DNA of 64,000 nt from Apodospora peruviana (GCA_033439685.1 JAUEDM010000003.1:526001-590000), one strand, 5' to 3'; shown: positions 44,601 to 56,688, counted from the first letter of the stretch. Numbers and translations: made by a program. Notes: generated from the letters alone by a model not told the origin.

Positions 44601-45179
44601 GAAAATATCGTGGATGATGATGGTGGCCAGGTAGAACAACATGCTTGAGATGCCCTGGGGATGGGGCTCAAAATTGTCACCGCGTGCCATCAAGGAATCG
44701 AAAATGAGTGAGGGGTCAGGCTGGTTCGGATTCTGGAACGTCATGGACGGGACGGTCCTGGCGTAGGGTGTATTGGCAGCCCCCAGGCCTGGATGGTTGA
44801 TGTTGTTGCCATACCCGTCCGCTGAGCGATACTTGAAGTCGGTACCGAGGGAGGTGCGTGGCGGATGATCGAGAGCTCCCCAGAGCTGTGTGAGTAAGCC
44901 ATCGGTCAGTTGCTTGCCCTCCTTCGAGGTAGGCGGCAGCTTGGCCAGGAGCTGCACAAGGTTCTCGAGGAGCAGTTCGTTGTCGTCCACCACCCCTGTA
45001 CATGCGGCGTTCAGAAAGGTCAGTAGGGTCTGATAGTCCTTGAATCCCAGTGCCCTGATATCGCCAGCCAAGTCCGGAGTCGCTTCTGGCTCCACGTTTC
45101 CTGGTGTGTAGGGATATTTAGCCTCAGCGGCAAACGCTTTCTTGATAGCTTGGTTCAGGTCTTGGAGTTTGGATGCCAT
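41642..45179 (-). CDS. ppo: Psi-producing oxygenase: fatty-acid heme dioxygenase fused to P450
   Basis: Four exons, 44595..45179, 44307..44530, 42268..44259 and 41642..42188, give 1115 residues. The peroxidase-like domain has the distal His at about 190 (IIIHDIFQT) and the catalytic Tyr363 with proximal His366 in LIYRWHSTVS, both needed for linoleate 8R- or 10R-dioxygenation. The P450 half keeps an ExxR (EGSRLRG), the heme-thiolate Cys1031 in GWGPHQCLGM, and ANQTQ at about 892-896, matching the ANQxQ motif known from hydroperoxide isomerases of linoleate diol synthases. All this favours a bifunctional diol synthase over a 10R-DOX type lacking the Cys. Products are oxylipins that affect sporulation and secondary metabolism in Aspergillus. 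The second intron is only 47 bp. Which Ppo subgroup it belongs to needs phylogeny. Confidence 0.95.
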
Positions 45180-46638
45180 TGTGTTATGCTGATACGTGAC
45201 AGTTGTGCAAATAATGGGACTGAGGTTGCCTGGATCTCTTTCTCGACTACTACTAGTAGACCTGGATGGTTATATGAGCGGTTTAACGACGGAACAGGGT
45301 GGGATTTCACCACTTGTGCCGCCCCTGTGACGCTCTTTATACGACGGCTTCCCTCAGAAGCAAACCCTTGACTTAATATTGCCCACATCTAAGGCATCAG
45401 GGATTGCCACGGGATTGTGCCGTAGACTGAACATGAGCTAGTGCTGAGGCCCGGCTCGTACCCATATTCAGCTATCAGACCGTTGCGTTCAAATATCGAC
45501 GCCACCTTGGCTTACGGTCGTCAAATCCATCGTCTCTGATTTGGCAGCGCCCCATTGTGCATTTCGCTTCCGGGTTTGCCCAGGAAGGAGGGAATACCTC
45601 ATCAAGGTGGTCGAGGACGATACTGTGCCAATATGGCTGCTCCCCCTTGGACGCACATAGACTAGTGCTTATATATGTCCCTCACTGCGTCACTTGACCC
45701 CCTAGTCAAGGTAGAAAAAAACTGGCCGATAAAGTCTCACAAGACATGTCGGTCAGTGATATGTGCGGTGTTTCAGCGGCGGTGAAGGGTAAGGTGCTGT
45801 ACCTAAACCCAAGGAGGCGAAGGAGGCACTAATGCGGGAATATGGCGGTTCTAGACCATGGCCTGATGCGGGCCGGTGGCTACTACTGCTCTCGACCCGC
45901 CGACAGCGTGGGATTTCATGAGGCTTGGATCCGTTCGTACTTTGGGCAGGCCTCGGAACCGGGAAGCTGGAAGCCCTTGCGACAAACTGATGAACTGTGC
46001 CCGTTGCCAAGCATAAGGCACCCAGGGGTTCCTCATGAACCTTTAGCGCTTGGTACCTCACAAATTACTGCTACCTATTTTCAGCTTAAGTACTCTACTA
46101 ACAAACAAGTCTTTATTAATACTCATCAATTAGCATCAGATACTCTGGGTGCTCTTTACTTTCTTTGCCCCCAAGTTGACCTAGGTCCTGTATTACGAGT
46201 ATGATTTGTCGTGTTCGTCAGTGGATCAGAAGATATGCTGGACCAACCCTCCGTGAGGAGGTACCTATCTGCATACCTACCTACCCAAGGTTGTCAATAT
46301 TATTGAACCAGAGGTTTGGACCGCTCCAGATCTCGTTCGATCAGACCGATCTTAGCCAGATCCCAGCTGAAACACAGGTACAGTTCACATCGATGCCACC
46401 TAGATATGTTTGTCAGCATGTTCCATCGATAGGTAAGCAGCCAAGAGATTGTCGTATACGTACGGGCCCGGGCATGCCCCAGAAGGGTAAGCATACTACA
46501 AACGGTGTAACATGCAACCTCACAACAGCTACACGTATCAACATCCGGGTACAGTAAAAGCCCCCAGACGCCTCCGACCTGACGGCATCAGCACGCTATT
46601 AAAATTCCATCTGCAGAGCAAACGTCAGATTCTCTATA
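45180..46638. other. Intergenic region
   Basis: About 1.5 kb with no supported gene. Overlapping frames on both strands at about 45750-46200 have no recognisable motif. TACCTA motifs lie at about 46262-46290. The left end is the dioxygenase promoter. Confidence 0.5.
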
Positions 46639-47941
46639 CTACTGGTTCCAAAAGACATCCGAAACCCACGCCCTCATCCGTTTGGTCGCATCGCCGTCCC
46701 AGTGTGCCATGCCTTCCAGCATAATCCAGTCATGGGCTTCATTCTCCATGATCTCAAGTCGAACCGAAACACGCGGGTTTCTGGTGCGAATGGTCTCTGC
46801 AAACGTGATACCCTGGTCCCGCAGAACCTCTTGGCCGCCTACAGTCACGTAAACCTCTCTCGTAACCGTCTCCAACCCTTCGAGCCAGCCGCCATCCACA
46901 TCCACCGCCATTGCCCACCCATGTCCCTTACTCCGTTCGGCAGCATATTGCTCAACGCCCTCGAGCAGATAGTTGCACGAGTTCCTGACGATATATGGCG
47001 AGAGCATGTCGATGTATTCATTCTCGACGAAGGAACGCGTGTCCGTGTGGCCGCTAACCCATGGCGAGACGGCAAATGCTCCGGCGAGTGGTCCGTCCAA
47101 GCCGATCGCCTTCACGTCTGGATGTGGATGCAAGATATGTCCGAGAAGTTGTGCTGTCAGGTTGCCGCCGGCCGAGTCGCCTCCGATCACCAGATTTCTT
47201 GGGCTGATGCCGGAGCGAAGGAGATGGGCGAGCCCGGCGGCTGCCTGAGATAGCTGTACGGGATACTGTCCTGCCGGGCAGAGCGTGTATTCCAGTACGG
47301 CGACAGCAACATCTTCGCCATCCTTTGCTGCCGCTGCTGCTTGGACGTAAGCCCTGAGACACCACTCCAGATGCCCGCCGTTCAGCGAAACCACGTAAGC
47401 ACCCCCATGGAGGAAGTAAACGAATTTCGTGGCACGCCTGCGGTTGCCTATCCACAAGATTGAGGACTCGCCATCCGGAAGCCCTTCGACGTCGTACCTG
47501 AGTCGCTTAAGGAGAAACTTGTCGTTTGTCGTTCGAGCATGCGCCAGTCGAGTTGCCATCCAGGTTTTGTACCGACTTGATGTTGACGGGCTAAAGTACT
47601 GTATCTGCCTCGCCGAGAAGCTGCCATGGATGACCCGGGCGATGCCGCACTGAGCGTAGAAGCGCAGCGGTAGGCCCCTAATGGCGGCGATACAGAGGCA
47701 GCGGCTGACATTGAGGATGGCTTGTAGAGGAGCTGCGAGTAGTCAGTCGATATCTTCTATACACTGGAGACATTGTGGCCGTTGAAAGCAACCAGATCGT
47801 ACCGATGAAAGCGAGGCGAAAGAACAGACCAACCTTCTCCCATGCTGAAAGCGGCGGTGGTCTGTTGATTGTGTACTTTGGTTCTAGTGTCAGCTGCCAT
47901 GCCCCTATTATCCAAGATAGAGCTAACGGAGATCTTACCAT
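46639..47941 (-). CDS. HSL-family alpha/beta hydrolase (esterase/lipase-like)
   Basis: Exons 47803..47941 and 46639..47732 with a 70-bp intron give 410 residues if the Met at 47941 is used; the exact start is unsure because ATGGTAAG there could also be a splice donor. The oxyanion motif is YFLHGGAYV, the nucleophile elbow GGDSAGGN, the acid probably Asp in QEVLRDQG and the histidine in NEAHDWIML, all in the order of hormone-sensitive-lipase-type esterases. The N-terminus has two hydrophobic stretches (VGLFFRLAFIG, ILNVSRCLCIAAIRGLPL) that may anchor it to a membrane. It is transcribed away from the Baeyer-Villiger-type gene 1.4 kb upstream. Such hydrolases often cleave esters or lactones made by these flavoproteins, but the link is inferred from position only. 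Confidence 0.88.
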
Positions 47942-49365
47942 GGCGTCTGCGGATGGTGCACAAGGCCGAATTGCGGCTTAGTCTGAGACACTGATTATAT
48001 GCCTCATGTTTTAGGACAACGAGGGGATTTCCGCCTTTTTTGTTTTGTCTGCATATAATTAGCAGACACACGACACGTACACATCCCGCGCTCGTCCAAT
48101 GCCTGCCTCGGCTAGGCTTTCAAGCAACCGAGAAGGTTAAATTGGCTAATATCGCAGGGCATCGTATAGGATATTTCCCGGCCGGTATCACCCAGTTCCC
48201 CGGTCAGTCGATGCCAGGCTCATTACTCATCACAAAGAACATGGTGTTATACTCGTCATTCTGCCCTTCGCGTTCTTGCGCGTTCTTGCCTTTTTTTTCT
48301 TTTTGACTGGTTCTTAAAGTACCAAGCAAGAGATACTCTGGCGCGGAATATCATTGGCTGAACGAAGTCGCTCAGCATGAGGTAGTTAGTTACCAACATG
48401 TCGGTTGGTGTCAGACCAATCTCGGCGTCCGGGTAGGTCAGGTAAACATACCAGATACCCGCGCTCCTAGATACCTTAGTTCTATAGCTTCCTCAACAAG
48501 TGGCACGCCAACAACCGGATGGCCACCAAGCATGACGACTGGAACTGCATGACAAGATTGTTGTCCCGGTGAATGGTGGCAGAAGCATCTCGCCCCCAAT
48601 ATCTGCCGAAAACTCCTTTGCGCCAACCCGCGGACGACGACCGTGGTCCTCGACGTTACATCTCCACCCTCTTATGGTCAAGATCAATCACAGGCATACT
48701 TGTCCTACACCCGTCCAATGACCCGAAGTCGCACCATCTGCCGTACATCGATGGCACGGTAGCTCGGATCCAGAACCCTCATGTCGTACTGCGTACGAGA
48801 CTGACCTCGTACAAAAACTGCCAAGTTTCTTTTCCAACGGGTTAAGGAGAATGAGCTGCTTGTCCCGTCCTCAAAATACCGATCCTCGGGTGGTGAGTAA
48901 CCATGAGATAGAAGATCGACGCGGCACAGAAATCGGGCCACTCCCGTTAATTCTTCAGTCCCGATCCTCTGTGAGACCAAGACTGCATCGACCGCAACCA
49001 GAGCACGCCGTCCCGCCCGTAGACCCAGATTACATATGCTAACCAACGTCCTGCCGGACTTGGTTTGTCATGTCAGTAACCTTGTGCCAGTTCACTTGCT
49101 CCTCCCCCTCACCCCCGAAAAAGGTGGATGAAGGTGATTCATATCGGACGGAGATACCACCCACCCTCTTTGCATCAGCCCACTTTTGACATCGGACTCG
49201 GCTCGCTTTGGTGTATAATTGGGGCAAACATTTGCCGGAGATAGGACTCTATTCTCATCAAATCTCTGTGGCTCCGTTCATTCCCACTTACACGAGGATA
49301 TCTCCTCTTCCAGTCTCCGTCTCAGCCCCCATCCACGTCGCTGGAAAGTTGTAAAATCACCCAAG
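47942..49365. other. Divergent promoter region between hydrolase and flavoprotein genes
   Basis: 1.4 kb spacer from which two enzyme genes are transcribed in opposite directions. No third gene is supported. A pyrimidine-rich leader precedes the ATG at 49366. Confidence 0.55.
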
Positions 49366-51252
49366 ATGGCAGATCACACCGACAATATCAGCTACAGCCA
49401 GTTCGCCTGCATCGGCAGCGGCTTCAGCGCCATCGGCCTCGGCGCCCAGCTCAAGCGATGGTACGGCATCACCGACATCCGCTTCTTCGAGCGCGACAGC
49501 GAGCTGGGTGGGACATGGTTTTCCAACCAATACCCAGGTTGTGCCTGCGACGTGCCCACGACGCTCTACAGCTTCTCGTTCGAGCAGAACCCCAAATGGA
49601 CCCACGTACTACCTTCAAGACAAGAGTTGTGGGACTACCTGAAGGCCGTTGCCGACAAGTACGACCTCCCGCAAAAGATGACCTTCAACACCACCGTCGA
49701 GCGGTGCGAGTGGATCGAGAAAACAGCCCGCTGGCGTTTACACATCAACCGAAAGGAGGACCAACAGACCCAAATCCACGAGTGCCAGTTCCTCTTCTCC
49801 GCCACCGGCTACTTCGGCAAGCCCCGCGGCCTCGACAACATCCCCGGCGTCGACACCTTCCAGGGTCCAGTCTTACACTCCTCGCGCTGGGATCCCGCCG
49901 TCGACCTAACCGATAAACGCGTCGTGGTCTTCGGCAACGGGTGCACCGGCACCCAGATGGTGCCCGCCATCCTACGCGCCAAAGCCAAACACGTCACCCA
50001 CGTCGTCCGCAGCAGGCACTGGATCATGCCGGCGGACTTCAGCAAGCCCATATCCCCGCTCATGCGAACCATCCTCACATACCTTCCGGGAATGGGTGCC
50101 CTGCGGCGTCTGCTCATATTCTGCTTCGCAGAGAACGACTTCCGCGCCTTCGCCATGGACGAGGCCGGGGCGCGATACCGACAGCGCCTCCGCGCCCGAT
50201 CCGAGACGTACATGCGGTCAACGGCACCGGCGAAATACCACGACATGCTGATCCCCGAGTTCGAGGTCGGCTGCAAGCGGCGCATCTTCGACTCGTCGGG
50301 TTATCTGGCCAGTCTGCACGCCCCTAACCTGACGCTCACAGACGAGGAGGTGGTCGAGGTGCTACCACAGGGGCTGCGCATGCGGTCAGACACAATCGTC
50401 GACGCGGACGTCATCGCGCTCGCGAGCGGGTTCAAGACGGAGGAGTTCTTTGGTGATATCGACGTCGTCGGCAGGGGCGGGGAGACGTTGCAGCAGCACT
50501 GGGACCGGTTTGGCGGGCCCGAGGCGTACAACTGTTGCGCTATGAACGGGTTTCCAAATTTCTTTATGCTCTTGGGTATCACCATCCATCCTTTCTCCGG
50601 GTTCGTGAGGAACACAGGACAAACATTAATGTTATAATTTTATAGGTCCAAACACGGCCCAAGGCCACACTTCGGTCCTCATGGCCGTCGAGAACGCAAT
50701 CAACTACGCGCTGCGCATCCTCAAGCCAGTTCTTGCGCGCAGTTCGAGTCAAATCGCCGAAGTGAAGCGCAGCGCCGAGGAAGCCTACGTCGACCGCATC
50801 CAGGCCGAACTGCAAAAGACGGTCTACTTTTCCGGCTGCCACAGCTGGTATCTCATGGACAACCGCGTAAAGGGCAAATCGAAATGGAACGGGCTGAGTT
50901 ATCCGTACTCGCAGGTGCGCTTCTGGTATCACTGCTTGTTCCCCGTTTGGAAGGATTGGGAGTTTCGTGTAAGTGTCTGCCTTCAGTCTCCAAGTCATTG
51001 CCGCTTCAACGGTGAATACTATAATGAAGCTCAAGATTAGCCTGACGCTGAATCTAATCATTACTGTGTTAGGGTGAAAAAATGAAACAACGCAGTATTG
51101 TTAAGCGGAAGAACGGCCTGTTGGTAGCTACGGGAGCGATTGTAGGTGCAGGAGTTTGTCTGCTGCTTTTGGACAACAACAAAATGGGCTTTGGTGTGGG
51201 ATTTCAGACCAAGATTGCTGGCTTCCTGAAGGGGTTGATTCATAGTAGCTGA
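49366..51252 (+). CDS. Baeyer-Villiger-type FAD monooxygenase with C-terminal helix
   Basis: Exons 49366..50575, 50646..50968 and 51073..51252 give 570 residues. The FAD-binding motif GSGFSAIG is at 17-24, the Baeyer-Villiger fingerprint FQGPVLHSSRWD (FxGxxxHxxxW[PD]) at 165-176 and the NADPH motif GNGCTG at 190-195. The early block GGTWFSNQYPGCACDVPTTLYSFSF (in part GGTWF, YPGCACDVP) is typical of the family. It would insert oxygen beside a ketone carbonyl to give an ester or lactone, using NADPH and O2. The last exon encodes a basic stretch and a hydrophobic helix (GLLVATGAIVGAGVCLLLL), probably a membrane anchor. The third exon is joined in phase 0 after GTAAGT/TTAG signals. Substrate is unknown. 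Confidence 0.93.
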
Positions 51253-52365
51253 AGTACTCCGAGTAACTTAGTAGATAGTGAAACTCCGAAATACTCGCCC
51301 TTGGACCGTGCTGCCCCAATAGAGCACATCATGCTCGCCGCTAAGCGGGAAGTCAAACTCCCATGATAATTAAGTTGTTGATAGAGAATACAATGCCTGA
51401 ATCCCGACAAGTGCCGCGCTACGAGGGACCGTGTTCTTGTTGGGGGAATAAGGAGTATTCATGGATGTTATTTAGGTACCAGGAGAATGGCCTATGTTAT
51501 CCGGTTGGAACTCAGCACCATAAAAGAAAACAATGGACGACGTCTCGTAAAGACAGGAATGAAAACCATAATTCCGCACAACAATTTTACGTTAACACAA
51601 GTTTGTTCGAAATATAAAAATGGTTCTCTAATCGCTCGCTGGGTCAAGGGCTTTCTCTTCATAGTTCATATTGTACTTGCATATTCACCGAGCTGGCGCG
51701 ACTAGTCTTGAAGGCATTGGGGAAAATAGGGGTTGTCATCCGATCATAACAGTAGTCTAGGTAGTAGCAGCACTTGAATTTTGCCCGGGGGCGACATCAG
51801 CAAACATGTAACAGAAAAGATTTTCCGCTAACGCAGCTACCGGCGAAGGTCTAGCTGCTGAGACTTCACCGCTAAGCTATTGGGGATAACAAACCCAGGA
51901 TAAACGAAGAGGAAGGAAAACAAACTTCTCTCTCGATCCCACCAGACACCATCGCTATGCAGCCTCCGCAAATAATCGCTCGTTAACACCACCCTACACT
52001 GGCCTCCTTTAAGGTCGACATTTTCATACTCCTCCATTGAGCCCATCCTGTTTAAACCAGCCGGCCAGCAACTCCCACGGCCTATACAGCAATCCCATCG
52101 ACCAGTCAACCAGCCCCATGTGGACTCGGAGCCAACCCGCCAACCAGTCAGCCAGCCAGTCAACCAGAAACTGAATCAGCCGGCATCCTTTGTCAAGCAA
52201 AAGCAGAACGCCAGCGAGCCAGTCATCCATCCGACGATCACGCAAAATCAGTAGCACGGTTGTCTGGACCAAAAACACCTGTAGGGAGCCCAAGCAACCC
52301 ACAATCAAACCTGTCAACGCAAATGGCGTCGGGAGGTATATACCCCCAACACACAGGAAGCGTCG
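51253..52365. other. Intergenic region
   Basis: Convergent spacer of 1.1 kb. It contains an irregular repeat of (A/G)CCAGTCA(A/G)CCAG around 52095-52170. No gene supported. Confidence 0.55.
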
Positions 52366-54112
52366 CTAAAGCTTCGGCCGTAAATCTTGCACCTCGAATT
52401 CAAGACTCTTTGACTCGTACACATGGCCAGCGGGTTGACTTGCATCCGTGTAGATGTTGTTGATAGAGTGCTGATGGAACGTATCATTGTGCTGGCATGC
52501 CAGAATATGTGGGAGCCCAGGGGGATTGGTAAGTCGGAAGATGCCCCATCTGTAAATGATCTCGCTGTTAGTGGATGTTAACCGCACGAATTGCAAGGGA
52601 CAAAAAACTTACGACGGCTCGTGCCGAGGCGCGCAAACAATGGCAATGCTCTCCGGCATCATAACCTGGTATCCAGCTTGCGTATGCAGATCGCGCGAAC
52701 TCATGAAACACGTCTGGGTCGGGTGGGTATGGATCCAGCCGATGACGAGAAGGTCCTGGTTAATGCAATAATCCAACATGGCAGATTCATTCTCCGTCTC
52801 GCAGGTATCCGATGTGCATTTTTGCTCGGGTATGATCAGACAAGAGATGAAAAGCGCGTTGTTAACGGGTGTGCCGCAGAGAATCCCGCACATCTCCAGC
52901 CCTTTTCGTGTGTTGTCTGCAGCGATGTCCAGAAACGCCCTGCGCAGGTTGCTCGGTAGGAAGACTGGTCGGACGGGATTCCCGTTCTCCAAGTACGCTG
53001 CCGGGCGGAATGTGACTCGCTTCTGCTTCGCGTTGTCAGTGAGCTTGGGAGGCAACGTCGGTGCAAGATCCCGGCTCGGTCTCGTGTCCTCTACCGGCGC
53101 CACCAAGCCTATCGGCTCCTTCCGAGGAAGAGCCGGTGGATATCTCGTTGTAGGAGGCGACCGGCTCAGTGTTTCTTTTGGCGGCCGGGGTGGTTGTGGT
53201 CTCGAGCTTTCCGCGTGTCGCGTCGAGCTCTGGGAGTCGTATCGGAAGGGAGTTGACTTTCTAATTGATGGGTAGTAGTAGGAAGCCGTAGGTACCACGT
53301 CCGAATATCCGTCGTCTGGTTGACCAGATCGGAGGTCGTCAGAGCGGTCCAGTTGTCGTCTGGTCGCTTCAATTTGCCTTCGCAGCTCATCATCATCATA
53401 TCCGCTACTCTGACCAGAAGCCTGTGAGTTGGAATTCCAGCCGTCCCAGAACCCAGCACCCCTACGCCTGCGCTCCTCGTCTTCTGAAAGGCCAGCCGCC
53501 CGACGACGGCGAGACATCTCGCCCCTGGCAAGGTCCACCGCAAGCTCCTGATGTTCCGCTGCATCGAGAAGTTTTGCAGGAGACGCATGGTTCCACGATA
53601 GGGCAGCGTCGTTGGCTGCATGGCGGCTGTAGGGTGTTGATTTGGAGGAGGCCCGGTCTTTTGCTGAGTCTCTCTGAGCCGCCGTGACCTTCAACCACTC
53701 ATCATACGACGCGTCCAGTTGCGGCCTCAGGTCCTCGAGTTGTTCTATAACAGCGGGGATTCGTTTTTGGAGCGGTTTGACGGCTTTCCGGGCTTCTGGC
53801 GCTTTCGCTTCAGGGTGCTTGGCGAGATTATCGAGAACCAGCATGGAATATCGAAGGAGGAACAGATATGCTTGGGCTAAGTTGCCTTCATGCAGGTATA
53901 CTTGACCCTAGAGACATGGTTAGTGAGCCATCGTCGTGCAGGCAATGCGGGTTGTGTAGCAGGGGCCAACGCACTTCATGATGGATGGTCTCGGCGGCGC
54001 GGGCCCAGTACTTGAAGCCGATGCGAGGATTCCAGTCGTAGTGTTTTGCCTTTTCCGTGAGCTCTTTCACGCTCATCGGCTGGCCGTATACGTCGAGGTC
54101 TGAGGTGTCCAT
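52366..54112 (-). CDS. AMSH/Sst2-like JAMM deubiquitinase
   Basis: Exons 53975..54112, 52613..53907 and 52366..52549 give 538 residues. The N-terminal ~140 residues (SVKELTEKAKHYDWNP, GQVYLHEGNLAQAYLFLLRYS) form the MIT-like/USP8-dimer-type helical domain of the family. A long disordered, charged middle region with PxxP stretches follows (PQPPRPPKE). The C-terminal JAMM domain has Glu384 (LEMCGIL), His439 and His441 in HTHPTQTCFMSSRD, and Asp452, the complete zinc site; the CFMSS loop and Cys-containing insertion mark the AMSH group, which cuts Lys63-linked ubiquitin chains on endosomal cargo. The short last exon starts WGIFRLTNPPGL, the usual continuation. VPS4, another ESCRT component, lies 3.1 kb to the right. 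Confidence 0.95.
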
Positions 54113-55129
54113 GACGCCCAGCCCAGGATACCAAGCGTGGGTGGGGGCGTGACAATAGCTTCCAGTGTCTCGAGTAGCGCTTCGCAGTGTACTCGGTAGG
54201 CGGTTCGAGATAACGGACTAGGCTCTAGCGTACCGGGGAACGGGTGTGCCGATGTATTAACATTGTTTATCGAAGAGTTGAAATCGAGACACAGCGGTAT
54301 GGTGGAGGAAATTAGAGTTATGTCATGGCATTGGCATTTGCCGTCCCAGGCACAGTTGCTTCAATGGTGAATGATGGCGCGTCGCCAGGCGATCAACCCC
54401 ACCATCCGCATCTTCCCCAGCTGGAACCGCTGGTCATTTCGCGGGGCACCTCACTCTGGCAGCGAGCGGGTCACCTGATCTGCGCGGCTGCCTGCCGGTT
54501 GCTGGGCGTCTCGATGGGTGGATTAGATAAGCGAGTCGTCCCCAAACGAGCGCCGCCTTGGGATTGACAATTGGAGTCGAGTGAGTTTCTCCAACCCAAA
54601 AGAAGCAAACGGAACTTGAAGCTATCGACAAATTCCATCCCGTGTAGCTTCCATCCCAACTTTCATGGGATGGCAAGATACGGATAGCGAAAATAGAATG
54701 CTACCACAGCACTGTCCCTAAATGCCTCGCATCGGGAATTTACGGGATTCAAGCTTCGATTACCCCCTTGTTCCGATGGCGGAAGGGCCAGCACCTGCGC
54801 CTTGCGCTGTGGTATTTCCTCCATCTGGTTTGGCCTCAACAACGCCACGTCTGTCCTTCGATAATTGGTAGTATTTGGAAATTTCGCGGCGGTAAAGGCT
54901 TTCAGTGGGGAATGGAAGGCAAAGCTGAAATTTCTCAAAACCCAACTTGATAAATTATTGAGGTCCCTCCGTTAATATCAGCCTTCAAGTTCTTCGGCCA
55001 CTTTCTCCCACCCATTTCCGTGTGTTCTAGGTCGTCCATGTTGTCTTGGTTTACTTAATCTGTTGCTCTCGATCTCTCGTAACCACACGCCTACTATTTC
55101 CCGGTAAAAACTGCTCGCAAGTCCTTCAG
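54113..55129. other. Divergent promoter region
   Basis: 1 kb between the deubiquitinase and the unknown gene. No additional gene is supported. Confidence 0.55.
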
Positions 55130-55858
55130 ATGTCGTCCGTTGCCTCTCAAGATAGCTCAACAAGCTCAAAATGTCAAAGTAAGTACACTTGTCATTGGTC
55201 ACGGGCATGATCTACAAGCCACAGGTCTAACCCAAGCTCAGCCGGTATCGCGGCCTCCTTGGATCACTTGAGCTGTTCTCTGGGTCGTCTTTCCTTCCCA
55301 CAGGAGACGACTCTTTTCAGCCTTCTTACTCGGTGCTATGACAATTTTGTCAGCGTGTTCGCTCTCGAAGATCAGAGCAACATCCTTCCAAGCACGGAAC
55401 GTCTGCTGAGCTCCATCTTTGACACGGGGTCCCGCGCTTTTGTCTTGGAAAAGTCGTCGCGCATCCTCGGCGGGCTTCCCGATCACGACAAAGTCTGCCT
55501 GTTCATTCAGGCTGTGGCAGGCATGGCAATGGTGTTTCAGCGACTCGGCTCGGCTGAGGCAGAGCTCTCCCACAGACTATTGTCAAGAGAACTCCAACTG
55601 TTCGCCGAGAGCGAACAGCGCCATAGCATGCTCGACAAAATTGCGGCAAGTCATCTGTTGAGTTCCTGCTATACCAAGAGCGAGGCCATCGCATTCCTCA
55701 TGGGAATTTTGAAGGATTGTGCGACGGATAGTCGGGAAGACTTGCCCCTGACCACTGTTGGGGAAGAGACTCCTAACGACAGTGTCTCATGGGTCAGCGA
55801 CCGACCCTGCAAGAACATGGGGCTACCTTGGGGCTTCACCATTATGGCGATTAACTGA
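55130..55858 (+). CDS. Uncharacterised 221-residue protein
   Basis: Two exons, 55130..55178 and 55242..55858, joined through a 63-bp intron with a GTAAGT donor and CTCAG acceptor. The start MSSVASQDSSTSSKCQ was chosen because it is the only upstream ATG that splices in frame into TGIAASLDHLSCSLGRLSF. The body is helical and leucine-rich (HDKVCLFIQAVAGMAMVF, KIAASHLLSSCYTKSEAIAF) with no signal peptide or membrane helix. Its layout vaguely recalls the C-terminal regulatory domain of AflR-type transcription factors, but the Zn2Cys6 DNA-binding part is missing and I do not assign it. The long consistent open frame and splice signals support a real gene. Confidence 0.6.
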
Positions 55859-56119
55859 GAGGGGGTCGAATTGATGGGAAAAAGAAGCGCGGATGTAAGA
55901 GTAGTAGCTGCACCATCTCTCCATTCTCAGGCTGAGCGAGGCGTTTTGGGGGTATCTCTTTTGATAGAAAGGCACAATAAACTTGGCTTCCTAATCGGCG
56001 CGTGGGAGTTCGTTTATCCATCCATCCCCGGGACGAGGACTAGTCCCCGAAACGGAAAACCTACGATGCCATCTCCATGTCGGGACATGTCCTCCTGACA
56101 AACAAACAGTTCCTGCCTA

Positions 56120-56688
56120 TCACGCCTTTACAGCCTGTTTCCCGCCGCCAGCCGCGGCTGCTTGTGCACTGGTTTGAAGCTGGATTATCTCGCTCTTTTT
56201 CTTCTCGATCTTGGCCTGTGTGTCTTTGATATGTGACTCCAACCGAGAGCTGCAGAGATGAAAGTTAGGTCATGCAACTTCGGTGTCTTGCTTTGGGGTA
56301 GGCAGAACTCTCTCACATCTCTTTGGTGATAAACTCGAGCCGTCCGTTCACTGTGCTCTCTGCATCCGTCCGGTCCTGCTTGAGCAAAACGGGTCCAATG
56401 AGTTTGTAAATTGTCTCATCGGCTTTGAGTTTACCGAACTCCTGAAGAGGCTTTAGCAGGGGTATATACATAAAGCTGTGAGGGCCCTGGTATGTGTACC
56501 TTTTGCACTCCTAGGTTCTCCTGTCTTTGAGCCTCGAGCTTTTGCCGGGACCCTACGGCTTCTTGGAGGTCTATTTCAGGTGTCAGGGACTCTTTCGAAT
56601 AAAGTCGAGGTGACGGGGTGGACATACCGTTTTGGAACTTGGTGAACTCCTCAGAGAGGGTCTGCATGCGAGCCTGGAGGTCGGCCAT
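56120..56688 (-). CDS. Prefoldin subunit 6
   Basis: Four exons, 56628..56688, 56500..56570, 56317..56441 and 56120..56249, with introns of 57-67 bp, give 128 residues. The sequence MADLQARMQTLSEEFTKFQN, then SRQKLEAQRQENLGVQKEF, ETIYKLIGPVLLKQD, NGRLEFITKEI and a Lys-rich final helix matches beta-type prefoldin 6 (Yke2) along its whole length. Two coiled-coil helices flank the beta-hairpin region GPVLLKQD. The protein is one of six subunits of the cytosolic prefoldin complex that hands unfolded actin and tubulin to the CCT chaperonin. No individual exon is long enough to reveal the gene by itself; it was rebuilt from the splice signals. It is divergent from VPS4. Confidence 0.95.

Noticed and set aside
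45750..46204. Overlapping frames on both strands upstream of the HSL hydrolase
   Set aside because: No recognisable domain on either strand, and composition does not favour one frame.
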